A stretch of DNA of 64,000 bases from Breviolum minutum Mf 1.05b.01 (Eukaryota; Sar; Dinophyceae; Suessiales; Symbiodiniaceae). Positions within the stretch are counted from its first letter, which is position 1. Every line of letters starts with the position of its first letter. Location of the stretch: assembly GCA_000507305.1 (NCBI GenBank), contig DF240797.1, positions 36,803-100,802 of the forward strand. The letters run 5' to 3'. The notes under the pieces were generated by a model. The model was not told the DNA's origin. It saw only the letters and a list, made by a program, of their open reading frames with translations, and made no database searches. Positions 1-11,900 of the stretch are shown piece after piece. The translations under genes and the position numbers were made by a program.

Positions 1-20
1 GCTCAGGTATTCGATGCTTG

Positions 21-98
21 ATGGGTCATGAATTGCGAGTAGCCATGACCTCGACGAAACCCGGGGAGCGAAGTATTGTGGTACCTTGGGCCTGCTAG
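21..98 (+). CDS. short coding-like ORF, unrecognised
   Basis: This ATG-to-TAG frame encodes 25 residues (begins MGHELRVAMTSTKPGERS) with mixed, protein-like composition and few codons typical of the surrounding repeats. It may be the end of an exon chain that starts outside the window. I recognise no family, and chance cannot be excluded at this length. Confidence 0.2.
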   Translation: MGHELRVAMTSTKPGERSIVVPWAC

Positions 99-190
99 AC
101 GTTGGTACAACCCGTTGGGTTTGTTGGGGGAAGGGATTCCTCCATGGAGATGTATATATATGAAAACATGCAAGAAAAGATAACAGGTGA

Positions 191-211
191 GACACACACA
201 CACACACACAC
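191..211. repeat. (CA)n microsatellite
   Basis: About ten uninterrupted CA dinucleotides. Confidence 0.9.
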
Positions 212-737
212 TTAAACACATGAATTTCATGAAATTTGCCAAGACGTCCCATGAAATGATGACATTGTTGATGAAATGGATTCTTACATATTATCTTAGT
301 ACTTTTCAGGGGTGGGTTAGTTTTCATAATCCTGTTATAAAAGTGTAGAATTTCATCCCTTGGCTTAAGTTAATTTTTCAACCACCAGTTTTTTGACATT
401 CGATCTACACATGTGCCATGGCAAAACTTCAGCTGTTTCAACTCATGCGTGAATGGTCATGAACATAGGGCATCAAGTTAGTCAGTCAGTATCAATGGGT
501 TTTTGCTGGTTCCGGTAAGTGGCTGTACGTGGTGGGATGGGTAGGATATAATTTGCCCCACAAAAGGCAATATGTGATATCCCATAGCATCCATACATTT
601 TCCATATAAATTAAGCATAGGTAGCTAGCTGCTTAACCCCCCTGTTGGAGCCCTTTAAAAGTGGATTGGGATCCCACTATATAAGGTGTATATGGGGTTG
701 ATTATTGCCACGATTTCCAGGTAGTATAATACAAGTG

Positions 738-846
738 GTGCTGTTGATGGAAGAAATCCTGCACCACCTGGGATGTACAAAAGGCCTGTAAATAATGAGA
801 TATTTACCATATCAACTGATGAGCCGGATTTCTTCCATCAACAGTA
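738..846. repeat. MITE-like element, family B
   Basis: Imperfect terminal inverted repeats of the type ACTGTTGATGGAAGAAAT (left) and its reverse complement (right), about 110 bp. The inner part reads as in the other B copies (GGGATGTA, then GTAAATAATG). Confidence 0.8.
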
Positions 847-980
847 TATGTTGTGTAAATTCCCAGATTTGTTGTTCAAGTTGCACCTACCAGCACCTAT
901 TTGAAGTACGTATATTGACATGCTAGCTTGCCCTGACACCCCCAATTAGGCTCCCAAAACCACTGGGGCAACACATCCAG

Positions 981-1089
981 CCCTAAGAATTCAGACCCTA
1001 TGCCGATTTCTTGTAGGATTGATGGTCAACAAAAAAATCCATTCCAAAAGGTCATATAGGATTATTCTTAGCACATGTTTGGATCCTTA
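981..1089. repeat. MITE-like element, family G
   Basis: Starts CCCTAAGAATTCAGACCC and ends TTTGGATCCTTA. The inner motif GGATTGATGGTC is shared with all other G copies. Confidence 0.65.
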
Positions 1090-1090
1090 C

Positions 1091-1181
1091 CCATGGGATC
1101 CATGTATGGTATATGTTCCTACATTTAGTTGATTTTTGTGGTAAATGTAGGTAAATATACCATACATTATGGATCCTATGA
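1091..1181. repeat. MITE-like element, family C
   Basis: Inverted ends CCCATGGGATCCATGTATGG and CCATACATTATGGATCCTATG, with inner arms reading TACATTTA and TAAATGTA. Confidence 0.8.
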
Positions 1182-1209
1182 GTTAGGTCAGATTGTTTGA
1201 ACCGAAAAA

Positions 1210-1380
1210 TTGCCATTCAAATTTCCGCAGCCCGGAACCGGAACCGCTATTTTTAAGGAGATGCTTCACATCCTGGAGAAAGGCAACCCTTGTGTCGGTG
1301 TGGAAAAGGTTGTGTGGCATGGACCCCATTTGGGAAAAAAACGTGGCCATTTGTACGGAGATCCTCGCAAAATTGTTACC
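1210..1380 (+). CDS. exon-like segment, unrecognised
   Basis: The open frame contains GTAIFKEMLHILEKGN and KKRGHLYGDPRKIV, which is protein-like and unlike the surrounding repeats. A pyrimidine-rich acceptor (TTTCCGCAG) lies at its start, and a family C element begins at its 3' end. Its place upstream of the CYP51-like exons makes it a candidate N-terminal exon of that gene, but I cannot align it convincingly to the family. Confidence 0.3.
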
Positions 1381-1470
1381 CATACCATCCATGGATGGTA
1401 TATTTAGGTACATTTGGTGGATTTTTTTATGGGAAATCTAGGTATATATACCATACATGGATGCTATGGG
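1378..1470. repeat. MITE-like element, family C
   Basis: Ends CCCATACCATCCATGGATGG and ACCATACATGGATGCTATGG. It directly abuts the exon-like segment to its left. Confidence 0.75.
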
Positions 1471-1493
1471 TTGCGATTGGTTAAGCTGCTACA

Positions 1494-1623
1494 CCCTAAA
1501 AATCCCCTCAACCCTCCCAATTTCTTGTAGGATTGATGGTCAAAAAATCGTATCCCGAAAGATCATCGGGTTGGATATGGGAAATCCAGGGAAATCTTAG
1601 GACATGCCACACGGATCCTTCAG
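1494..1623. repeat. MITE-like element, family G
   Basis: CCCTAAAAATCCCCTC at the left, GGATTGATGGTC inside, and an ATCTTAGGACATGCC...GATCC end. Diverged copy. Confidence 0.6.
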
Positions 1624-1815
1624 GGAACGTGACCTTTTTTAACATAGAACCTGAAATTGAAACATTGGACCTTGCGGCCCAATATTTGCGCAAAAGAAAC
1701 CTGAAAAGTATACCCCAATAAGTCGGGTTATAAGCACTCATTTATAGGGCAATTAATAGGGGTTATATGTTATAACTCCATTTATACCAGGTAACCTGGT
1801 AGGGCCCCCACCTTG

Positions 1816-1921
1816 TAGGTAGTGGTTTCAAACATGTTATTTATGTTCACCCCGATCCTTGGAAAAAAGATGCAAATTCACGAGAATATTTTTCAAATGG
1901 ATTGGTTCAACCACCAACTAG
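1816..1921. repeat. MITE-like element, family A (diverged)
   Basis: Left end TAGGTAGTGGTTTCAAAC and right end GGTTCAACCACCAACTAG, with the family core TTCACCCCGATCCTTGG. Confidence 0.75.
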
Positions 1922-2061
1922 GCACTAGTCACGTTTGGTACTGGTATGATTGGAGGATGGAAACTGCAAAACTATAGGGATAGAAATGACTCGACCTATC
2001 CCATACTGTGCATGTATGACCTAAATTTGATTGACTTTTATGGGAAATTAAGGTAATTCAT

Positions 2062-2168
2062 CCCATAGCATCCATGTTTATATATGTTTCTACAGTAAAT
2101 GTAATAAATGTAGGTAAATATACCATATACATGGATCCTATGGGTATACCATACATGGATGCTATGTC
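2062..2168. repeat. MITE-like element, family C with doubled right end
   Basis: The left end is CCCATAGCATCCATG. The right terminal sequence (ACCATA..CATGGAT.CTATG) occurs twice in tandem, at about 2122-2144 and 2147-2166. Confidence 0.75.
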
Positions 2169-2169
2169 A

Positions 2170-2219
2170 TACACTTCACCCGAGCCACCCGTAGCTGCGT
2201 GCGGACGGGTCCACGGCAG
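2170..2219 (+). CDS. exon-like segment with strong donor, unrecognised
   Basis: The frame reads TSPEPPVAACGRVHGR and ends at GGCAG|GTATGT, a near-consensus 5' splice site. A second frame downstream (2225-2310) is also open and protein-like, so the true limits are unclear. GC-rich against AT-rich neighbours. Confidence 0.3.
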
Positions 2220-2336
2220 GTATGTTGCCCATGTCGGTCTTTTGGCCGCAAGCGCCCATCAAACGTCATCGCGAACGGGATCAGGCTGGCAGTTTGTTGG
2301 TAGGTGGGGGTTTGTTTAAAGGAATTTAGGTGGTAC

Positions 2337-2439
2337 ACCCCAGAAAACTAACATGGAACCTAAAAATAATACCTTAGAAAGAGAGAAACATCTACAAACT
2401 ACCAATTTTTGGGTTCCATGTTAGTTTTCAGGGGTGTAG
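2337..2439. repeat. MITE-like element, family H
   Basis: Left AAAACTAACATGGAACC and right GGTTCCATGTTAGTTTTC form long inverted ends; about 100 bp. Confidence 0.85.
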
Positions 2440-2895
2440 TTTCAATAACTTTGGATTTTCAGTAGTCAAAGACTTTAGTGGCTTGCTTTTGTCCACCGGT
2501 CCGCGGCCTTGTTCTGGTGGATCTTAGTCTAATTAAATGCAGGCAGCACACCGTACCGACCAGATGCTCTAGATAATCCATGGTAACGAGATGCATCATT
2601 TCTAATAGGAAAGGGTTTTCATCATCCAAAGGGAATCACAATGCTGATAGAATAGTGGTTGAAGTCCAGGGTTTCTGGAAAAGATCCATTTCCTTCCTAG
2701 CATACACATCAAACATTGACTTCCATCAAGGCAAACCCCTACAAGTTGGCCCTACTAACCACAAATTGGAATTATAACCCTTAGAAATGGCCTTACAAGA
2801 TGGGTAACTGGAGTTACAACCTCTTTTTAGCCCATAAGTGGAGGTTTACACCTACTTATAACTGGTAGTGGCTCATCTTGTACCCCAACCTCCAG

Positions 2896-2975
2896 TCTGC
2901 AGTCGTGCATGTTTTTGTCACGTCTTGTTTGGGTGAGGCGCGGCGAGAGATTCATGAGATGATTAAACCCATCTT
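2896..2975 (+). CDS. CYP51: CYP51 exon piece: SCLGEARREIHEM region
   Basis: Reads SAVVHVFVTSCLGEARREIH, matching the conserved (T/S)xSxCLxGxExR stretch of CYP51. Acceptor CCTCCAG|T; donor ATCTT|GTGACG. It ends in phase 2, and the next piece supplies the matching G. Confidence 0.65.
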
Positions 2976-5900
2976 GTGACGTGGCGACAAAGATGCTTGG
3001 ATGTCCCATGAATTTAGTAATATGGTTAATAAATGGGTTGTAACCTACTGATAAATGGGGTATATTGGGGTTATAACCCATTTACATCCATTTACTAACC
3101 ATCTACTAACTTCCAACGGGACATCCTAGTGGTTGGGATACGTGTTTCTTTAGAGGAAAAATATGACTCGACCTTCAAGGATTGAAGAAACCCGGACCAT
3201 GTTTCTGTCTGAAAATTGTTGCTGAAGCCGAAAGCTTTCCCTATGGATCCCAAGTACCTCTTAAGAAGATACCTTTTTTCCTCGCAAATTGTACCCTAGG
3301 TGCATTCCTAGCAGCTACTTGGATTTCTTAGGGAAGCATCAACTGACGATTTGTTTGTTGGGGGCGATGGATGTTTTTGAAGGGAATCGGTTGGTGATTG
3401 TTTGTCAAGTTTTTTTGAGGGACATGCAGATTGGTGTGAATTTCCATCAATTGTTGAGTGCAACACCCTGGAAGGCATGCAAGCAACATTTCAAGATTAG
3501 TCAACCCCCNNNNNNNNNNNNNNNNNNNNNNNNNNNNNNNNNNNNNNNNNNNNNNNNNNNNNNNNNNNNNNNNNNNNNNNNNNNNNNNNNNNNNAATGAT
3601 TCCGTCAACACAGGAAGAAAAAACACCAAAGGCTGATCCTTTCTTTTCGGTTCATTACCAATATTGAAGGCCGAAATACCTTTCAGTTTTTTTGCTGTCT
3701 GGGGAATTCCATTATACTTTGGGTTGTCCCTTTTCCTACAGTAGTAACTTAGTAGTTGGTAGTTGGTAGTTGAACCGAAAAGGCACATAGGTGACCGGGG
3801 ACAACCCAACGTGTACTTTCATGGTGGAAAACAAAAAATCCCATCCCCGGAAATGAACCACTACCACTTCCTATAAAATCCATGTATGGTATATTTACCT
3901 ACATTTAGATGGCCTACACACGGCTTATAAAGGGGTGTTACTACCCACTTACCAACTGGGATGATCTTCCAAGTAAAGTTTTTTAAAGTTTTCGTCTACT
4001 ATCCCACCCCAATGCTCCAGTTTCCCTATATATTTGGAACCAAGCTCCCAGTTGCCACTTTATCAAATAACTAGTCCCCTGGTTCCATTTTTTGGGGGGA
4101 ACTGGAAGATGAAGGCTAGTCTTCCAAAAAGCTTCTGATAACGTGGTTGATCAGTATTGTGTTGGGGTTATATGACATTTTCAGAGGTATGACTTGGATG
4201 TCTAGCGTGCATTGGCTCCTGTAAACAGCAGCTGGAAAACGTAGGGACATCCTTTATGCATACATTCGGTACATTTGGCAGGGGAATGGTCCCCCTTAGT
4301 TCAGGGAGGTCCTAGTTGGTGGAAGATGATAATTCACCCAGATATATGATACTGTTGATGGAAGAAATTCTGCACCGCCTGGCATGTATAAAACCTTGTA
4401 AATGATGGGATAAACTACCTACCGACTGGTGCAGGATTTCAGCCATCCACAGTATGATCTGATATGCATTTAGTATTCTTGTAAAGTTAGGATCCCAGAA
4501 TCAAACACCCCATAGGCCTGAAATTTCAGGTTTCCAGATTTGGAACGAGTGAGGACATCGTTAAGTATAGCTTACATGTTTAGTATTTGTACTTGGTTTC
4601 TTTTGAACGTCGAAGCCGAAAACGAAAGAAAACACCACCATCGGGTCCTTATGGCCTGTGGCCATGCAAGATGCGCGTTGAGGGATCAACGAAGAGCCAA
4701 AGGTGTAGCTTGCCGAGAAACCGTTTGAACCTATCAAATTTGAGCGAGTTTGAAGCAGGTGAGCTACAATTATTGACGACTCTACAAGTATACATCCCAT
4801 TATCCCTGGACATCCAATCATACTGTTGATGGAAGAAAGTGGCTGACCAGTTGAGGTTGGTAGTTTATCCCATTATTTACATGGTTTTAGCACCATCCCA
4901 GGTGGGTTTTTGCCGGATTTCTTTTCAACAGTATCTTCTGAGGTTTGGTGTTTGATCGGTATGTTTTGGGTCCAACTGATAGCTTCCCAATAAACTCCCT
5001 GATTTAAATGGAATCAACATGAATCAACCATTGTTTTATGTTTTTCTCAGGTTGGTACTGGTTGTTGGGATATTTCGGGACCTTTGTTGGGATATTTCGG
5101 GACCTTTGGGTTGCAGAATGATCATGCAATCAATGAGGAGGGATGATCAAGTTTTACAATATCTATAATATCGAACGGGGTGTGTTGTTTCATCTCCCCC
5201 ATACGGCCCCCCATTCTGAGACACACACACCATTTTGTGCAAATGTTGGCATCCCATATCCAATCCGATTGTCTTCCAGTCGACATCCTGTTACACTACG
5301 GTAAAAGTGACATCCCGCAATGGAGAATCAACCATTTTGATGGTTTTTGCCATGAAAAGAGTCTTATATTTCCATGGCACTGTGAACGTTTTTGTTCGCT
5401 GGAAATGATCAATTGTTGGTTTGGGGCCTTTGGTGCTTTGGATTCCGAGTGAATCCCCGGATTTGTTTTCAAAGAAAAATGGGGATTCTTACAAAATACC
5501 CCAAACCACCAATCTACTCATCAGTTGATCTTAAGGCCAGACCTTTTTTTGACCCAGGCCTTAAACTTGGGATGTAAACTAACGGTCGGCCAGGTGGCCC
5601 AGAACTTTTCCCGATTTTTCTTAGGTTTGGATATATTGTGTATCCCATATCCATGGGACGATTGTATATTTACCTATACCAAAAACTCAACCAAATGTAG
5701 GTAACTATACCATATATGGATGGTATCGGTATGAATTTGCTTATTCTCAAGCCTTTGCTTATTATAGTTGAGTCCTATTTTGGCAAAAAGATTCAATTTG
5801 ACCGAGCATGGCGGCGAATGCAAACCAAGAGGAATGAAATCCTTTGTCCAAAAGATGACGTTTTAGGTGAAGGTAAATTATCAATTGGACATTTGTGGGT

Positions 5901-8900
5901 TCTGGTTGTGAAATAAGTAACGTTGAACCTCGCTAAAAGGCCATATATATATATATTATATATACTTATACAGATACCCCGGCAGGCCAACCACCATTTT
6001 TTTAAATAGGTTGGTTTAGAAACCACCATTTTTTTTAAATAATGAGGGTTCATCATCCAAAAGATTCGCAGCATTCTTTCAATGGTGGCAACGACTCCCA
6101 GGGTATAAACATCGTATCTACATGGGAGTGATCGTAACTAGCTAGTAAAAGTTGGTTTATTTCACCTATCTACGGGACTTACATACAACCTACTTATATT
6201 ATATGGGGACTATAATAATCCATTTTCAAAGTACCAGCAGGACATCCCAGTAGGTGGTGGTATTCCATTTTTTATTTTAAAGTTGAGCACTTCTTCAGGA
6301 TAAGACCGAGAAAGATTTCATGCAGTCGGTCCTGTGACTCGGCGTTTTAAAAAAAACACTGGGGGGAGCCGGCAACACATTGGTCCCAGAGTGAGTCTGA
6401 AATGTTTCAATGATGGAATAGACCCTACGCCTCATTTAGTAAACTCCAGGGTGGTTGAAAAAAACAAGGGGGTACGTATATATTAGATACCCTGCACATC
6501 CCAATACCGATACCTCAGTATTTGGATATGTGCAGTGATTGTGTATTGTCAATCAAGGTTGCTTTGTCCCCTATACATGTTCGGAAACAAAGCCACAGAT
6601 GGTACCCATGGATCTAAATATTGGTTTCCAGGGTTTGGCTTTCATTCAGGGCCAAATCTACAACCCTGTCAATGTGTTGTGTCAAAAAGTAAAGTCCAAA
6701 CATATCCTATATATTTTCCAGCAACACGCAACAGTGCAACACAAAAAAGGAGATGCCAACACTACGGCTAAACTTGACAGATTTTGACATGTGAATCAGG
6801 GTGAAAAATCTGTGTTTGATGACCCGTTCATGGCAAAGTGGGATCAGGATATGAATGATAGATGTTGCTGATGTTCACAGTGTTGTTAGGAAAATGCACC
6901 GAGGTTTTGTTGACTTTCATCATTTGTAATTATCTATTTAAGCAATTAGTGGCTGAATGAAAGTGATGAGTATTGATTTTCGGACTGTTGTCAAACACTT
7001 CCGATATTTCTGGATAAAATAGTTTTACACTATAGACATTGTTGTAATGAACATTACATGTTGAAAAGATCAACTGCTCTTGATTGAAGATTGTATTTCC
7101 ACTTGCAATAACCTGTTTATTTGTAAGTGTTTGCCATGTTTAAAATTTTGAGGTATATATAATCAATTACATCCTATGACTATTGTAGGTAGATAAAATG
7201 GTGAATTCGCTGTTACCATTGTGACCAATGATATCATCGCTAAGCGTAACAATCTCGTGCCGCTTCGGTGATCTCCATCAGTGGTGATGGTTTACTAAAA
7301 TGGGTTAGTTCACTTCACCTCACCAATATCATCCCTTATATGTCTATGGCTATTTGAATATGATTAATGCATGAACATATACATGTCATGTACAAATGTA
7401 ATTATATATACCCCAGATGCTCAATGTATAGTTCATTTACCTACATAACTACAAGGGGATACATGCGAAGGTAATATGCCAGTCCCATGGAGTATCTTTG
7501 TAGTATTTGGGTAAGTCCAACCACCATTTTTAATAGGTTGGTTTCAGAATTTCACCATTTTTTGAGAGATCATCCATTCCAGGAAGTCTCAGCTAGCATT
7601 TTGATACAGCTGGCCGTTCAAAGATGTCCAAAAGGATGTCCCAGGAAGTTAGTAAATGGTTAGTAAATGGGGTTATAACCTACTTATAAATGGAGTTTTT
7701 GGGGTAATAACCCATTTACTAACCATCTACTAACTTCCTGGGACATCCTAGCAGAGTATATTATACTAGTGATTTACGGCTTTCTCCCAGAATGGTGGAA
7801 GTGGAATAATCAATATATATATATATATTTATATAGATATATGATATATATATATATATACAAATGAAAGGAACCTAATACTGACAGGACCCATTTCCAC
7901 TTAGAATCTTGGTGGGAGGAAGAGTAGCCCACACAGTTGTTCGTGATCACAGAGAGGTGGTTGTTGTTGGAAAATCACCCAATGTTGAAGTTTATGAAAA
8001 TTCACCTAATGTTCAACAGGAAATGCAACTTCAAAACTCCTCCGATTCTCCATTGCCATTTTAGGTTTTCAGGGGAGGATGTTGTTGTTTGTTGCCCTAA
8101 GAATCCAGACCCCTCCCTAGAATAGGATTGATGGTCTCAATCCCATCCCCAGGTCACAGGATTATGGGGCAAATCCCTTGAAATTAAGACATATCTGGCT
8201 CCTTAGGGTTTGTGGTTGGTTGTTGGTTGTTGGTTCTTGTATTATCACAGCTCAGGAACTCCAGCTATCCAGATGGACGTCCCATCAGCGATGAAGAGAT
8301 CGTGGGGTTTTTGATTGCTGCTTTCTTCGGCGGAGTCTCACCTAAAAAAGCAATTATATAGATGACATGTATATACCCTGGAAGTCAACCACCATTTATA
8401 ATAAGGTGTTTCCTTTTGGATGATGATACCATAAGATATGATGGTTCGTAAACCTATAAAGCATGGTGGTTGGACTTTCAGCGTATGTAAATATACACAT
8501 ATATGTTCAATTGACTTAGTCAAGCTTTACTAGTTTAGTTGATGTTTTAGTAAATTTCAGGTGGGTTGAATATGTCCTTTACACACAGATGTATATGGGT
8601 GTTTCCTTAAATGGTGGTACCCCCATTTCACACCCCAAAATGATCATTTTTAGTGGGAAAACCCATGGTTGTTGGGGAAACCCATCATTTTCGGAAACCC
8701 CCATATGTTAGTTGACATGTGTTAATTTCAACATGGCATTGTACTTTTGGATCTGACAGTTTCCAAACATTCTCTTTGATATCATGGCACCTTAAAAGCT
8801 GTTTCTTGGATTTGTTCTACCATGGTAAATCACCATTTGGGGAATATTGTTGGTTATTTTTTCCAGCCCCCTCAATCAAGCACATCCATGAAAGTGTTTG

Positions 8901-11900
8901 TTGAATGAAATTGATGTATGCACACTCTGGAAAAAAATCAAAACCAGGTCCTATGAATGTTATTTATATAAGTTGCATTTCGAAAACTCCAACCACCTAA
9001 ATCATAAGTTTCATTTCTATATAATAAGTTTCTATATATATATATTACTTCACTTTTATTATATAAGTTTCTATATAGTGAAACTTGAAAGTCAGTTCCA
9101 TTGAAATAGTGACTGCAAGACTGACTATAATGGTATCCTTTAGCCTTTAGGATCATATCATTCACATGTTGCTTCGCCGCAACGAATTCCCCGTTTTGAG
9201 TCCCTAAAAAATCGAGTTCATTTCGTTGTTTCATGGGAGTTCATCGTGTAAACCGGCGGAACAAACCTGTGTTGACCACAAGGAATGCACAACAGTGCTA
9301 TTACCACCTCTTGGTCAACGCAACTTGGAAGAATTTGGATGAATGCATGGCCAGTCTAAGATAGAGGAACTGACATCACGATCTGAGCAAAAAATAAAAC
9401 AACCTTTTGTGTTACGACAGTCTTTCATACCCTGTATTTTTTGTTTGTTTAAGGTGATTTTTTACGGTCTCTACCATGGTAAATCACCATTAAACCAATA
9501 CTTTGGGCAATATTTTTTGAGCAAATTCAAGGTAATTTCTTGCGTTTGGGAACTGGGGCCTAGCAGCTGAGCTATTATCAGGATCCCATCATGAACCAAT
9601 CGGAATTTCATGGAATGTCACAATGGATCTTAACGTTCTTCACATGTCCAAACACAACACAAAGCTTGGACAATACACCTTGTTCAGCCTTGGGGGTGAA
9701 AACTCCTGGAATGGCACTGCCCTCTCCCAACCCTTCAGCCTTTCATAACCCAAACTTTTTCACTTTAAAATGGGGCAATATACTTGGATAACACACCCAC
9801 ACACACAGAGTTGACATCCAGTGACGTTTGATCAGCTGTTGATATCCGAATATGGTTGAAGTCTGTATATCCAGAAGGTCTGGACAAGTGAGCAAAGGGG
9901 AATGAGATTCTGCATATTCGAAAGATATCCCGGACCAGTTGAGGTTGCTACAGTGGATGGAACAAATCCTGCATCATTTGGGATGTATAAACCCTGTAAA
10001 TAATGGGATATGTTCCATATCAACTGGTGCAGGATTTCTTCCATTGATGGCATACCACACTATTTACAGGATTTATGCATTTTGTCAGTTGGATTCACAT
10101 CGGATTTTTTTACTTCAAGAGCTTAGAATCTGAACAAAGTATAGTGACCTCAACCCAAAATGGTGGTTTAGTAAGGAAATGCCATCCCAAAGTAGCCAAA
10201 ACATACAGGTTTAGGAATTATGGAAGATTTGCCCAGATGAAAAATATATATATGAATTACTTTTAACAAAAACTCCAATGAACATGTCTTTTGAATCCCC
10301 ATGACCTAAGATTCCTATCACCCCTGGGGTGATCTAGTAGGATTGATGGTCGAAAAATCCCATCCCAATCGGTCATAGGATTATAGGTGAAATCCGGGAA
10401 TCTTAGGAGGCACTTGGAGGATGGGCTCCCATGACTTGTAAGTGGTTAATGACTCACCATGATTCGATCAATAAGTCACCAAATGGCCGAAATGGTTTCT
10501 AAAAGGGAGTTACTAACCACTTACTAAATGGGATGGTCCTCCAAGTACCTGGCACATGAAACATCTCTCATTTGAGTTTCCATTACGGATCCATGGGACG
10601 ATTGCATCTTTACCTACAACAATGGTTGATTTTCTATTAGGTAAGTTAGTAGGTACTAAGTAAATATACTTAATGGCCCTCCCAACTACCACACATCGAA
10701 ACTACCACCAGAAATAAGGGAGTATTAAGGGGGTTATTAGCCGCCACTATTGTCCATTAATAAGGCTTGATTGAGCCTGTGTTGTGGGGATAGTTTTGAT
10801 GGGAAGGCCATGAGAAAAAACACCGTCCTCCGATACTTGGAGGATCATCCCATTTAGTAAATGGTTAGTAACCCCTATTTATAAGCCATTTAGGCCATTT
10901 GGAAGGGGAATAACCCAATTTAGTGGACTTACTAACCATGGTTATTAACCACTTACTAAATAGGATGATCCTACAAGTAGGGTGATCCCATCATGGGGCC
11001 CCATGATTTCCAGGTTGGAACTGTTTTCGCGTCCTGACTTGACTCAAGAGCTCCTAGAAGAACAACGGGAGGCCGATGTGGAGGGAGACTCCCTGAAAAC
11101 TAACATGGGTAAATGGAATCACCTATAATTTGTTTTATAATGTTGTATGTAGGAAATTGAAATCTTCAAATGGGTTTGTTTTTTTTCCATTGTCATGTTA
11201 GTTTGGGGAAATAGCTCCTGAGAATCCAAAGCTTTTGTTTGTTTGGTTAATGTGATTTTTTACGGATTCTACTATGGTAAATCACCATGAACAACCACCA
11301 GTTGGGGAATATGTTTGTTTTTTTCCAAGCACCTTCACGCAAATCTAAGAAACTAAGTTGCTTCATAGCATTGATGGTCGAAAAATGCCATCCCGGATGG
11401 TCATAGGAAACAAAACTCCTTAGGAGATACCTGGACGGGATCCTTGGGGTGAAGCCCTTGAATTTAGATTGGACAAAAACCTCCATGAAGAACAACAACC
11501 AGAGCTGAAAGTTCCCCACTTGTGAGTGACCCCCCTCCCAAAAAAATAGGAGGATGGAAGATGTTTTTTTGAATTTTAGGAGTGGTATTAATGGAAGCCT
11601 AATTATTGGTAGATGAATGGTGTTGGTTGAGGATTTGCGGATTTTCCCTAATTTTGAAGCACACCCTGTTGCATCTTAAAATCAGCAAATAACATGTGAA
11701 CCTGTTGGAGTTCCAAAGTGATATAGCATGTACCCAAGCGGTGATATCAAGAGATCGATTTGAAGCTAAGCTAAGGAAAAAACATGGTTTTCCAAGTCTC
11801 CATTCTCAGATGAACCAGATTGTGTCAAATTCTCAGATGAACCTTTATACACTCTCCATTCTCAGATGAACTCAGTTATTTAGTTAAACTTCTATAGAGT

